Source of the DNA: Cytophagales bacterium
GTDB lineage: Bacteria > Bacteroidota > Bacteroidia > Cytophagales > Thermoflexibacteraceae
Direction of reading: 5' to 3'
DNA: 64,000 nt
Assembly: GCA_004294445.1 (NCBI GenBank)
Contig: REAZ01000009.1
Location: 62,001 to 126,000, forward strand
Shown piece by piece: positions 14,426 through 23,167 of the stretch; within the stretch, counting starts at the first letter, position 1, and each line of letters opens with the position of its first letter. Made by a program: the position numbers and the translations under genes. The notes below the pieces were generated by a model that did not search any database, was not told the origin of the DNA, and saw only the letters and a program-made list of their open reading frames with translations.

Positions 14426-16585
14426 TTATAAATCTACCGTACAGCCAATAAGCAAAATATCATCTATTTGCCTTTCGTTTGCCTCGGCTATCCATTGGAG
14501 GAGCGTACTTTCTAAAATAGCTTTTTGAGCGGGCATCTCTTGCTTGTGTATTTCCAAGAATAGTTCTTTCATTTTGGGGAGCATCAACTTTCGGTCGTCT
14601 TTTCCGCCAAACTGGTCTTGATAGCCATCGGAGAATAGATAAAAAGTAGTGCGGACAGAAATATCTATAGTATGCTTGTTAAATAGCTTTGCTTTCTCAC
14701 GTACCTCGCCACCTATAGTTATCTTATCGCCTTTGATGTGGTGCATCTGCCCATTTTGAATGTAAATAATTGGGTTTTTTGCCCCTGCAAAATCCATTGT
14801 TTTCTTCTCCTTATCTATCACAACGAGCGACACGTCCATGCCTTCCCTATTGCCCGTTTCGTCTTGCTTCATCGTTTTCCTGATAGCACTTTGGAGCATA
14901 TTCAGGATTTGGTCTGCCTCTGTAATTTGCTTGTTTTCAATAATATCAGATAAGAGCTGATTGCCAATAATGGTCATAAAAGCCCCCGGTACGCCATGCC
15001 CTGTGCAGTCTGCCGCTACAATAATTATTTTTGAGTCTTTTGCCAAAAACCAATAAAAATCACCACTTACAATATCTCTGGGCATAAAAAGCACAAAAGA
15101 TTCGGGCAGTACCGCCTGAATAGCTGCGGGCTGCGGGAGAATAGTTTGCTGTATGCGCTGGGCATAGTTGAGGCTGGAGGTAATTTCTACATTTTTGTCT
15201 GATAGCTCGCTTCTTTGCAGGTTTACCACCTCCAAATTTTGGTGAAGTTCCTCCAAGGTCTGGTTAAGTTCTTGGTTGGTCGTATTGAGTTCGTCTGTTC
15301 TTTCTTTTACTTTTTCTTCCAAATTGGCGTTTATTTTTGCCAACTCATCACCCAAGTTTTCTATATTTTTAAATGCTTTTGAAAATAGCGAGGAAAGCAG
15401 GAGGGTTTGTGAAAAAATGAACAAAAGTAAGCCCAGAGGAGCAGCCACAAAAGTATTAATCGTTTCGTTGGCGTGGAGAATATCGTTGATAGAAGCAATA
15501 ACTATGGCAAGCACTCCCGCAGAAAAAATAATACTGCCTTCGCGTTTTTTCCAAAGAATTACGCCAATCATATAGAATATATACAAAATCACACAGAGGG
15601 TAAATACCTGAAAACTACCGAGTAAGAGAGAGAAAAATGATAACTTGGTAAACAAAACAATAATAGAAGAAACTGCTCCAATGAATGCCACAAAGTTTCT
15701 TATTTTTTTCGAGAAATCTTGATGATAAACGGCGTGAAAAAAATGACAGATAAACACAACGCCCAAATAGAAAGAAATATAAGATACCTTGCTCGATAGC
15801 TGATGCGACATATCCGTATAATAGTCTGTAATGACGTGCTCGTCAGTTACCAACATACGAGCAAAGATGATAATACACAGCAAGCCAAAGTACAAGGCGG
15901 CTCTGTTTTTATGCCGAAAAAAGAACAAACTGAGGTGATACAAACCCATGACAAGCAAAATACCCATAATAAAAAAGGTAAAATTGATTTTGGTTTGATA
16001 CCTATGCCTTATTTGCTCCTCCGTACCTACAAAAATATTTCCTACTACTCCGCCAAAGCGATCTTGATAATTAGCCACCTGTATCGTTAGCTCGATGGTA
16101 TCTTTGAGTACATCAAAGGCATAGATAGAAGGATTTATCTTGGGGACATAGTCTTTCTCTTTGGTTGCTACCTTGCCTATGCTATCTACCTTTTGCCCAT
16201 TGATAAAAATGATACAAGAGCTATTAATATAATTTGTTTTAAAAGCCAAACGCTTGTTTTTGTGCTGATTACCCATCACTATTTTCAGGTGGTAAGTGCC
16301 ATAGCCGTATGCAGATAGGGGTTGGTTATGCCAAAGAACATTGTTCCACATTCCTGAAACTTCGTGGTAAACGAAGTCCGTATCGGGTAATATGGTCGTA
16401 TGCAGTTGCTCCCAATAAAATCGCCATTTGCCCTGCATATTCACGATGCCCTGCTCCTCAAAATGCCATTTTTGCATATCCAAAACGCCATTTACCACTT
16501 GGGGCTTGTGCTGTGAATAGCATGCCAAGTTAGGAATGAGCCAACTTAGTAGATAAATAGACAATTTGACTATCCTTTTGAGCAT
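14426..16585 (-). CDS. 7TMR-DISM sensor with SpoIIE phosphatase output
   Basis: 719 residues. A signal sequence is followed by an extracytoplasmic jelly-roll-like domain (MQGKWRFYWEQL ... YGTYHLKIVMGN ... INSSCIIFINGQKVDSIGKV), then seven hydrophobic helices (~200-400), a coiled coil (KINANLEEKVKERTDELNTTNQELNQTLEELHQ) and a SpoIIE-type phosphatase (RDIVSGDFYWF, AADCTGHGVPGAFMTIIGN, FLFSDGYQDQFGG). This is the 7TMR-DISM receptor class, which is thought to sense small carbohydrate-like ligands outside the membrane. The target is presumably a STAS or anti-sigma partner, none of which is nearby. It shares the output domain with 4114-5574 but has a larger sensor. Confidence 0.92.
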   Translation of the reverse strand: MLKRIVKLSIYLLSWLIPNLACYSQHKPQVVNGVLDMQKWHFEEQGIVNMQGKWRFYWEQLHTTILPDTDFVYHEVSGMWNNVLWHNQPLSAYGYGTYHLKIVMGNQHKNKRLAFKTNYINSSCIIFINGQKVDSIGKVATKEKDYVPKINPSIYAFDVLKDTIELTIQVANYQDRFGGVVGNIFVGTEEQIRHRYQTKINFTFFIMGILLVMGLYHLSLFFFRHKNRAALYFGLLCIIIFARMLVTDEHVITDYYTDMSHQLSSKVSYISFYLGVVFICHFFHAVYHQDFSKKIRNFVAFIGAVSSIIVLFTKLSFFSLLLGSFQVFTLCVILYIFYMIGVILWKKREGSIIFSAGVLAIVIASINDILHANETINTFVAAPLGLLLFIFSQTLLLSSLFSKAFKNIENLGDELAKINANLEEKVKERTDELNTTNQELNQTLEELHQNLEVVNLQRSELSDKNVEITSSLNYAQRIQQTILPQPAAIQAVLPESFVLFMPRDIVSGDFYWFLAKDSKIIIVAADCTGHGVPGAFMTIIGNQLLSDIIENKQITEADQILNMLQSAIRKTMKQDETGNREGMDVSLVVIDKEKKTMDFAGAKNPIIYIQNGQMHHIKGDKITIGGEVREKAKLFNKHTIDISVRTTFYLFSDGYQDQFGGKDDRKLMLPKMKELFLEIHKQEMPAQKAILESTLLQWIAEANERQIDDILLIGCTVDL

Positions 16586-16691
16586 ACGATTTTGGGAAGA
16601 AGTATTTTTTGCGTACTTTTTTAGATAAAATCCTAATTTACAAATATAATATTTTCTAAAATTACTTACTTTGCACTAAGAAAACAAAAAC

Positions 16692-17783
16692 ATGATGAAA
16701 AAATTACTTTTTATAGCTATCGGCATAGCGCTATTTGCCTGCCAAGATAAGAAAAATGATGCCCTCATTTCGGGAAAAATTACCAACCCGCAAGACAAAA
16801 AAGCAATTTATCTGATGAAGATAGAAGATAATCAGTATGTAGCCATCGATTCTACATTTGCAGACAAGGAAGGCAATTTTTCGTTTAATCCCATTATCAA
16901 AGAAGTCGATTTTTACCTGCTCGACATCTATGGCGAGCAGCAAAAGCAGATAATCCTGACGGGTACGCCTTTTTCTATTACTGCCGAAGGAAAGCCAAAC
17001 GGCTCATTCCAAATAGCAAACTCCGAAGAGAATACACTCTTAGATAATTTCCAAACCATGCGCGAAGGATACAATACAAAATTGGATGCTTTGCAGCTAG
17101 CATCGGATCCTACCTCTGATAGTGTGGGTGCCGCCAAAAACGCAGCACAGTACGAACTGCTCGTCCAAGAATACTTGAGCAAATTTAAGGAGATGGTAGG
17201 CAAGGCAGAAAACTCATTTGCGGCAATAGCCATGCTCGAAGGCTTAGACCCCGACAAAGACATTGCCATTTTGGACAAAATTTATACAAATCTGAATACG
17301 AAATATCCGAATAATAGCAAAGTAAAAACATTGGGTGATGAGCTATCAAGACTCAAGAAAATAGGAATAGGGCAGGCAGCCCCCGCTATCGAGTACAAAG
17401 ATGAAAAAGGTAATGCCGTTTCTTTGGCAAGTTTCAAGGGGAAATATTTGCTTATAGACTTTTGGGCTTCGTGGTGCCAACCCTGCCGCATGGAAAACCC
17501 CAACGTAGTGAAAATGTATGATAAGTTCAAGGGCAAAGGCTTTGAAATTTTGAGTGTATCGCTCGACCAAGACGAAAGTGCATGGAAAAAAGCCATCAAA
17601 GATGATGGACTTGTTTGGAATCATGTTACAGACCTTGCCTACAGCCAGCAAACGCTTGCTACTGCCTATAATGTTCAGGCTATCCCGATGACCTATCTCT
17701 TAGACCAAAACGGGGTCATTATAGCCAAAAACCTCAGAGGCAAAGAATTAGAGGACAAATTGGCTGAACTTTTATCCATGTAA
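16692..17783 (+). CDS. TlpA-like thiol-disulfide oxidoreductase lipoprotein
   Basis: 363 residues. Lipoprotein signal (IALFAC, Cys ~17), an N-terminal DUF4369-like beta domain (ISGKITNPQDKKAIYLMKIEDNQYVAIDSTFADKEGNFSF), a helical middle, then a thioredoxin domain with the WASWCQPC active site and the cis-proline region (QAIPMTYLLDQNG). This arrangement is typical of Bacteroidota periplasmic reductases that handle cytochrome c maturation or other disulfides. The gene at 17792 starts eight bases later and probably shares the transcript. Confidence 0.92.
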   Translation: MMKKLLFIAIGIALFACQDKKNDALISGKITNPQDKKAIYLMKIEDNQYVAIDSTFADKEGNFSFNPIIKEVDFYLLDIYGEQQKQIILTGTPFSITAEGKPNGSFQIANSEENTLLDNFQTMREGYNTKLDALQLASDPTSDSVGAAKNAAQYELLVQEYLSKFKEMVGKAENSFAAIAMLEGLDPDKDIAILDKIYTNLNTKYPNNSKVKTLGDELSRLKKIGIGQAAPAIEYKDEKGNAVSLASFKGKYLLIDFWASWCQPCRMENPNVVKMYDKFKGKGFEILSVSLDQDESAWKKAIKDDGLVWNHVTDLAYSQQTLATAYNVQAIPMTYLLDQNGVIIAKNLRGKELEDKLAELLSM

Positions 17784-17791
17784 ATATCATA

Positions 17792-18451
17792 ATGCTACAG
17801 TCTTTTTTAATAGATTTTTTAGCGGAACTAAAAGCAAACAATAATAGGGAATGGTTTGCCGATAACAAAGCAAAATATACGCAAGCAAAGGAAAACTTTG
17901 AGGCTTTTATTACGCAACTTATCCCCCAACTTTGGGCTTTGGACGATACATTCGTACACATAAAAACCCAAGACACGCTTTTCCGTATATATAGGGACGT
18001 ACGCTTTTCGCCGAACAAAGACCCCTACAAAACGCAGTTTAGTGCCTATTTTTGCAAGGGAGGCAAAAACTCGCAGTTAGCGGGCTATTATTTGCACATA
18101 GAGCCGTCCAACTCATTTGTTGGCGGCGGTGCGTATATGCCTGCTGCCGATTTGCTGAAAAAAATTCGCCAAGAGATAGACTATAACGGCGAAGAATTTT
18201 TGCAAATCATCGAAAACAAAGAATTTAAAAATAGGTTTGGAGAAATAGAAGGCGAAAAACTCAAAACACTCCCGAAGGGATATACTGCCGACAATCCGAC
18301 TATTAATTTCTTGAAAATGAAAGGTTTTGTAGCTACTTGTAAATTCTCTGATGAGCAAGTGCTGTCAGAAAATTTCGACAAACAGATAGCAACATCATTT
18401 TTTACCATGCAGCCCTTGATTGATTTTCTGAATCGGGCTATGAAAGAGTAA
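17792..18451 (+). CDS. DUF2461 family protein
   Basis: 219 residues. Conserved features of the DUF2461/TIGR02453 family: the opening FLAELKANNNREWFADNKAKY, then DTLFRIYRDVRFSPNKDPYKTQFSAYF, YYLHIEPSNSFVGGGAYMP and a final SFFTMQPLIDFLNRAM. Widespread in bacteria and some eukaryotes, but its biochemical role is unknown. Likely cytoplasmic. Eight bases after the TlpA-like gene. Confidence 0.9.
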   Translation: MLQSFLIDFLAELKANNNREWFADNKAKYTQAKENFEAFITQLIPQLWALDDTFVHIKTQDTLFRIYRDVRFSPNKDPYKTQFSAYFCKGGKNSQLAGYYLHIEPSNSFVGGGAYMPAADLLKKIRQEIDYNGEEFLQIIENKEFKNRFGEIEGEKLKTLPKGYTADNPTINFLKMKGFVATCKFSDEQVLSENFDKQIATSFFTMQPLIDFLNRAMKE

Positions 18452-18726
18452 ATTAATCTTATAGCTAATTAATATTATATTCTTTTGGCTGAATGTTATA
18501 TTTTTTATAAATTATTACAATAATATGTAGAAAATATTTTAAATTGCTAAGTAATGTAGCTTAGTTTTCTAAAAAACTATTATTCAGTGAGTTGTGCTAT
18601 TTCTGTTTTTTTATTCTATAAAGGCACAAATGAAGAGAAATTGGTAATTGTTAGCTAATTGTCTCCATTTTAGTAACTATTTTATTTAAAGCATACATAA
18701 GTTTTTATACTCATACTTGATATTTA
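18452..18726. other. AT-rich intergenic region, no gene seen
   Basis: About 275 bases of A/T-rich sequence with many stops in all frames, ending at the promoter of the TPR gene. I see no terminator hairpin for the upstream operon. Confidence 0.5.
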
Positions 18727-18734
18727 TAATTTTG
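18727..18734 (+). promoter_or_regulatory. -7 promoter element for the TPR gene
   Basis: TAATTTTG (TAnnTTTG) 22 bases before the ATG at 18757. A clear -33 TTTG is not visible. Confidence 0.5.
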
Positions 18735-18756
18735 ACTAAATCCTTTTTGGAAACTC

Positions 18757-20169
18757 ATGAATAGTAAATCATTCATCTTCGTCATTTTTACCGCCTTAAG
18801 CTATATGCTGTATAGTGGAGAATTGCTTGCGCAGGGTAGCAAAGTAAAACCTAAGCCAAACCCTGAAAGCCATAAAGCGAATGTAGATGTAGAGGCGGCG
18901 AGCAGAGGCAAGCGTGCAGACGTACTGATTTTGGAATATGAGAAGTTGGTAAAAGAAAATCCAAGAGATTTTGAGGCGATGTACGGAAAAGCCTCTTGTG
19001 AGTTTATGCTCAAACGACCTAAATCAGCTTTATTTTCACTCCAGCAGACTGTAAAGGTGCAGCCTGACTATGCCCCCGCGTATGCTTTGATGGGCAGAAT
19101 ACTAAAGATGACCAATAAAATAGATAGTGCCGCTATTTGTTATGAGCTTGCCGCTCAGTATGAGCAAGATAATAATAAAAAAGTGGAGTACAAGGGCTTT
19201 ATAATACTGAAGCTCATCAAAGAAAAGAAAATGGAGGAAGCCTATAAGAAGGTGAAAGAGATATACCCCATTGCGCCTACCAACAAGCAAGTAGCTTACT
19301 TTTATGCACGCATGAGTAACCAATATAGCCAATACGAAGAAGCTAAAAATAGTGTGAAGAAAATAGAAGCAGATTTAGCGGGCATGGATATTCGCGAAAG
19401 TGGGAAATACTACTATGAGTTAGGTTATGCACTCTACCAGCTTCAGCAATACGAAGCCGCCAAGCCAGTCTTGCAGAAAATACATTTTGGACCTTTTAAG
19501 CACAAAGTAGATAAATTGACTGCTCCATATTTCTATCATTTGGGAAGTTTGTACTCCAAGTTTCATGAGGATGGAGTTGCTGCTACGCACTTAGACCAAG
19601 CCTTGCTTATTGATAAGGACTTCACCAAAGCACACCTGCTGAAGGCACAACTCTCCAAGCGCGGGCAAGACATAAATGCTACGGCAGGACACATGCAAGA
19701 TGCTATCAAGAATCAGCCTGACCCTTTGAAGAAATTATTACTTTACGACAAATTAGCCGAAGTGCAGCTGGATGCAGGAGATTATGAAGGAAGTTTGAAT
19801 ACACTCAATCAGGCACTTAAGCTGAAGTTGGGCAAGACAGCAAGTTCCAAAGATAGGATAGACCCTGATACTTGGTTTCTGATGTGTTTGGCACAGTACA
19901 AAATTGGCAACCATAAGGAAGCTATAGTGGATATTGATGAGTTTTTGAATAAAAAAGTGCTTGCTCCCGCTTCTGTGATGGGTAGTTTTTATATTTTGAA
20001 AGGATTGGCTGCCAAAAATGTGAATGACTATCGAGTATCTGCTGAGGCTTTTAAATTGGCGATGAAAACCCCGATGAGAGATATAGCAGAAGTAGAAATA
20101 AACATATTGAGGCAGATGAAAAAAATGGAGAAAGACGACCTCGAAGACGATGACAGCGACACAGAATAG
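18757..20169 (+). CDS. periplasmic TPR-repeat protein
   Basis: 470 residues. A signal peptide (cleavage near LLAQGS) is followed by about ten tetratricopeptide helical pairs, for example RDFEAMYGKASCEFMLKRPKSALFSLQQTVKVQPDYAPAYALMGRILK and GKYYYELGYALYQLQQYEAAKPVLQKI. The C-terminus is acidic (DDLEDDDSDTE). Probably a scaffold for an envelope complex. It lies in the same direction directly before an outer-membrane barrel protein (46-base gap) and an HU/SPOR protein; the three may work together. Confidence 0.88.
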   Translation: MNSKSFIFVIFTALSYMLYSGELLAQGSKVKPKPNPESHKANVDVEAASRGKRADVLILEYEKLVKENPRDFEAMYGKASCEFMLKRPKSALFSLQQTVKVQPDYAPAYALMGRILKMTNKIDSAAICYELAAQYEQDNNKKVEYKGFIILKLIKEKKMEEAYKKVKEIYPIAPTNKQVAYFYARMSNQYSQYEEAKNSVKKIEADLAGMDIRESGKYYYELGYALYQLQQYEAAKPVLQKIHFGPFKHKVDKLTAPYFYHLGSLYSKFHEDGVAATHLDQALLIDKDFTKAHLLKAQLSKRGQDINATAGHMQDAIKNQPDPLKKLLLYDKLAEVQLDAGDYEGSLNTLNQALKLKLGKTASSKDRIDPDTWFLMCLAQYKIGNHKEAIVDIDEFLNKKVLAPASVMGSFYILKGLAAKNVNDYRVSAEAFKLAMKTPMRDIAEVEINILRQMKKMEKDDLEDDDSDTE

Positions 20170-20215
20170 TTATCTGTTTTATTTTGTCTTAAAATAATAA
20201 ATTGATTACCCCCTT

Positions 20216-21877
20216 ATGCAATTATTTTCGACCTATCCAAAGGATTCATTGTTCTTTGGATTTTTTTTCTTTTTTTGTACTTTTCTGGTGCAGTTTCCAT
20301 TTTATTGTCCCGTTTTTTCCCAATCTGTTTCCCCGATAAGTAAAGATTATTTGGTAGAATTACAAAAAAATAAGAAGGCAAATATCACAGTTCATTTGGT
20401 AGATAACCCAAACAAAAAGATAGAGAACAAACATACTTTTCTTAAAGTGAATTATAAAAGTGCGCTCACTTTTGACTTCTCTCCCATGAAAATAAAGAGA
20501 GAATCGCAAAAAAAACTGTATGGAAACTATGTAAAGGCTGGAATAGGAAATTTTCAAAACTCATACGCAGAGGCTTTTTTCAATACCCGCCGAAGTGAAA
20601 AACAAAGCTATGGAGTTTACTTAAAGCATACTAACTTAAGGGAGGGGGCAATAGATGCACGAAACTCGGCAGATGCACAAAATAAATTAGTTTTTAGCTT
20701 CCAATCTTTCTCAAAAAAGGGTGTTTTTACGGGGAAAGTAGGTTTGCAGCAACAACAATGGCATTTTTACGGATACCAACGCACCGACCCGATACCAGCA
20801 GCCAAAGATATTCAACAAGATTTTATTACTTTCGAAGGGCAAATAGGCTACACTAATAAACTTGAGGCATCCAAAAACTACCACGACATTGGATTATTTT
20901 ATCATTATTGGGCTGACCGTTATGCAGCAAAGGAGCAAGAAATAGGCGGTGAATTTAGCAAAAAAATTAACTTCAATGTTAATAACAAGCTGTTTTTCAA
21001 GGCAAATGTGTCTTCCTCTATGAGAAGTGACGAAGTAGGTAGTATTCAGCGTAATTTACTCAACACAGAGCTGTATCACCAAATAAACTACAGCAAACTT
21101 TACCTACAAATAGGCTTACGTGCAGCCCTGCATAATGACACACTCAAGGAGATGGAAAAGGCATTTTTATATCCAAAATTGTATCTCTCTTTCAGCCTGT
21201 TCAAAAACAAACTTGATGTATTTTTGCAGTTAGACGGAGGAATGCAGAAAAGACTAATGCGGGATATGGTGTCGGAAAATCCTTATTTGGTAGCAAACAC
21301 CCCCTTGCTACATACAAATAAAACATGGGAAAGCTCTTTGGGTTTCCGCACAAAGCTCGCTAATGGCATTAATTGGCAAGCAAGCGCAAGTTATGGCTTT
21401 TATCAATATCTGTATTTTTTCATGAATTCTTCAACCTTTCCCTCCAAATTCTTTGTGCAATACGAAACAGCAATCACCCCTGTAAGTACGTTTATAAGTG
21501 AGTTTAGTGCAAGTTTCGGAAAATTTAGGGCTAAGTTATGCACAGAACTACAGAAATATGAGCTAAAAACACTTCAAAGTGCTTGGCATAGACCATTGGT
21601 AAAAAATACACTTTCCGTAGGCTATAGTATTGAAAAATTTGCAATTAATGTCGATATCTATCATTTGGAAGGGATAAAAGCGTTTGATGTGATTTCTTCA
21701 CAACAAAAAGATTTACAACCTATTACAGACGTCAATATGAAGATAGATTACCAATTTTCGCCTATGTGGTCTGTTTTTGCCAAAGGTAGCAATTTGCTTT
21801 CGCAACAGTACCAGCGTTTCTTGTACTATGACGCAAGGACGGCACAGGTGATGGCTGGAGCAAGTCTGACCTTTTAA
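20216..21877 (+). CDS. outer-membrane beta-barrel protein (TonB-receptor-like barrel, no plug)
   Basis: 553 residues. A long signal sequence (cleavage near VFSQSV) is followed by alternating amphipathic strands with aromatic girdles: YGNYVKAGIGNFQNSYAEAFFNT, KQSYGVYLKHTNLREGA, WHFYGYQRTD, HDIGLFYHYWADRY, ending with AQVMAGASLTF, a typical final barrel strand with a terminal Phe. There is no TonB box or plug domain, so it is not a full TonB-dependent transporter. It is 46 bases after the TPR gene. Function is unknown. Confidence 0.8.
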   Translation: MQLFSTYPKDSLFFGFFFFFCTFLVQFPFYCPVFSQSVSPISKDYLVELQKNKKANITVHLVDNPNKKIENKHTFLKVNYKSALTFDFSPMKIKRESQKKLYGNYVKAGIGNFQNSYAEAFFNTRRSEKQSYGVYLKHTNLREGAIDARNSADAQNKLVFSFQSFSKKGVFTGKVGLQQQQWHFYGYQRTDPIPAAKDIQQDFITFEGQIGYTNKLEASKNYHDIGLFYHYWADRYAAKEQEIGGEFSKKINFNVNNKLFFKANVSSSMRSDEVGSIQRNLLNTELYHQINYSKLYLQIGLRAALHNDTLKEMEKAFLYPKLYLSFSLFKNKLDVFLQLDGGMQKRLMRDMVSENPYLVANTPLLHTNKTWESSLGFRTKLANGINWQASASYGFYQYLYFFMNSSTFPSKFFVQYETAITPVSTFISEFSASFGKFRAKLCTELQKYELKTLQSAWHRPLVKNTLSVGYSIEKFAINVDIYHLEGIKAFDVISSQQKDLQPITDVNMKIDYQFSPMWSVFAKGSNLLSQQYQRFLYYDARTAQVMAGASLTF

Positions 21878-21987
21878 AAATCTAACTAATTGTTTTTGAA
21901 TTTAATAAGAAAGTCCGTAACATTGTATATAATTTTTTTTGGCAAATGCCCTTATGCCCATAAATTAACCTGAAATTACCTATATTC

Positions 21988-23154
21988 ATGATAGAAAAAT
22001 ATATTAATGAACTCCTCCTTTTGCAAGATAGAGTCATCGTCCCTAACTTGGGCGTATTTAGCTCTACTTTGGCACCCACATCCTTGAGTGCAGATGGCAG
22101 CACAATTATTCCCCCACGAAAAGTGGTAAGTTTTAGCATCTATATAAAGGAAGAAGACAAAAATGATGACCTGATGAAAGCGGTCATGCGGGGTGAAAAC
22201 ATAAGTTTTTATGATTTTAATGAGCAGCTATTGGCTTTTGTGCAGCAAGTTCAGCAATCAATCATTGCCACGAATAGCTATGCTATTTCGGGATTAGGCA
22301 CTTTGATAAAAGACGGAAGTAACAAAATAATATTGTTGCAAGATGAAGATGCAGCCCTATTAGGGGATAGCTTTGGATTGCCTCGGATTGATACCACTAC
22401 GGACATCTCAGAAACACCATTTGATGAGGTGAAAAATATTCCAAATGTTGTTGGAGAAAGCGAAAAACCGACAGCAAGTATAAAAACTGAAGAAGTTAAT
22501 AATACGGGCAGAAATGAGCCTATGGAAGAGGTTGTCAAAGTGAATACGACACCAACGGCTACAGACAAGTCAGAGGAAAATGACAAGGGCAATAAGAAAA
22601 ATGAGCTTGCTTGGTGGTTGGCGGTTGTGCCTTTGGTTTTTCTCCTTACCTTTATTGTTTATCTATTTATTTCGCCCGAAGCCATGCAAAACTTCAAGGG
22701 GCTTTTTGGTACTAAACAAGTAAGTGCTGATATGAATACGAAGCCCGCAGAAGATGAGGAAGAAATCAACCCGATTGAGAATGTAGTTGAGGATACAGCA
22801 CGATTTGCCGAAGATGAAATCACAAGAAATCAGCAGCCTACTGTAGAAAATACCGAGCCTGCCCCAAAAGAGGAAACAATTCCAGCAAAGAATACGGATG
22901 CAGTAGCAGGCGAAGACAAGCTAAGTGCAGGTCGGTTTTATTTGGTGTATGGCAGTTTTGGCACGAAGGCTATAGCCCAAAAAGTAAGCAAGCCATTAGA
23001 AGCACAAGGATTAACCATCAAAATTATTCCTCTGCCTTCTAAGGGATTATTTAGGGTGGTAATTGGTGACTTTGACTCGCACGCAGACGCTACAAGCAAA
23101 AAAACTGAATTAGGAAGTGCATTTGGGCAAACTTGGGTGCTTCAAGCCCAATAA
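21988..23154 (+). CDS. CCDC81-like HU domain + membrane anchor + SPOR protein
   Basis: 388 residues. Residues 1-~130 match the Bacteroidota CCDC81-like tandem HU domains (MIEKYINELLLLQDRVIVPNLGVFSST ... VSFSIYIKEEDKNDDLMKAVM ... SYAISGLGTLIKDG). After an acidic linker comes one transmembrane helix (WWLAVVPLVFLLTFIVYLFI, ~210) and a second linker. A C-terminal SPOR domain follows (RFYLVYGSFGTKAIAQKVSKPLEAQGLTIKIIPLPSKGLFRVVIGDFDS), which binds denuded peptidoglycan at the septum. It may link nucleoid to division site. This architecture is typical of the phylum. Confidence 0.9.
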   Translation: MIEKYINELLLLQDRVIVPNLGVFSSTLAPTSLSADGSTIIPPRKVVSFSIYIKEEDKNDDLMKAVMRGENISFYDFNEQLLAFVQQVQQSIIATNSYAISGLGTLIKDGSNKIILLQDEDAALLGDSFGLPRIDTTTDISETPFDEVKNIPNVVGESEKPTASIKTEEVNNTGRNEPMEEVVKVNTTPTATDKSEENDKGNKKNELAWWLAVVPLVFLLTFIVYLFISPEAMQNFKGLFGTKQVSADMNTKPAEDEEEINPIENVVEDTARFAEDEITRNQQPTVENTEPAPKEETIPAKNTDAVAGEDKLSAGRFYLVYGSFGTKAIAQKVSKPLEAQGLTIKIIPLPSKGLFRVVIGDFDSHADATSKKTELGSAFGQTWVLQAQ

Positions 23155-23167
23155 GCATTAACAAGTA

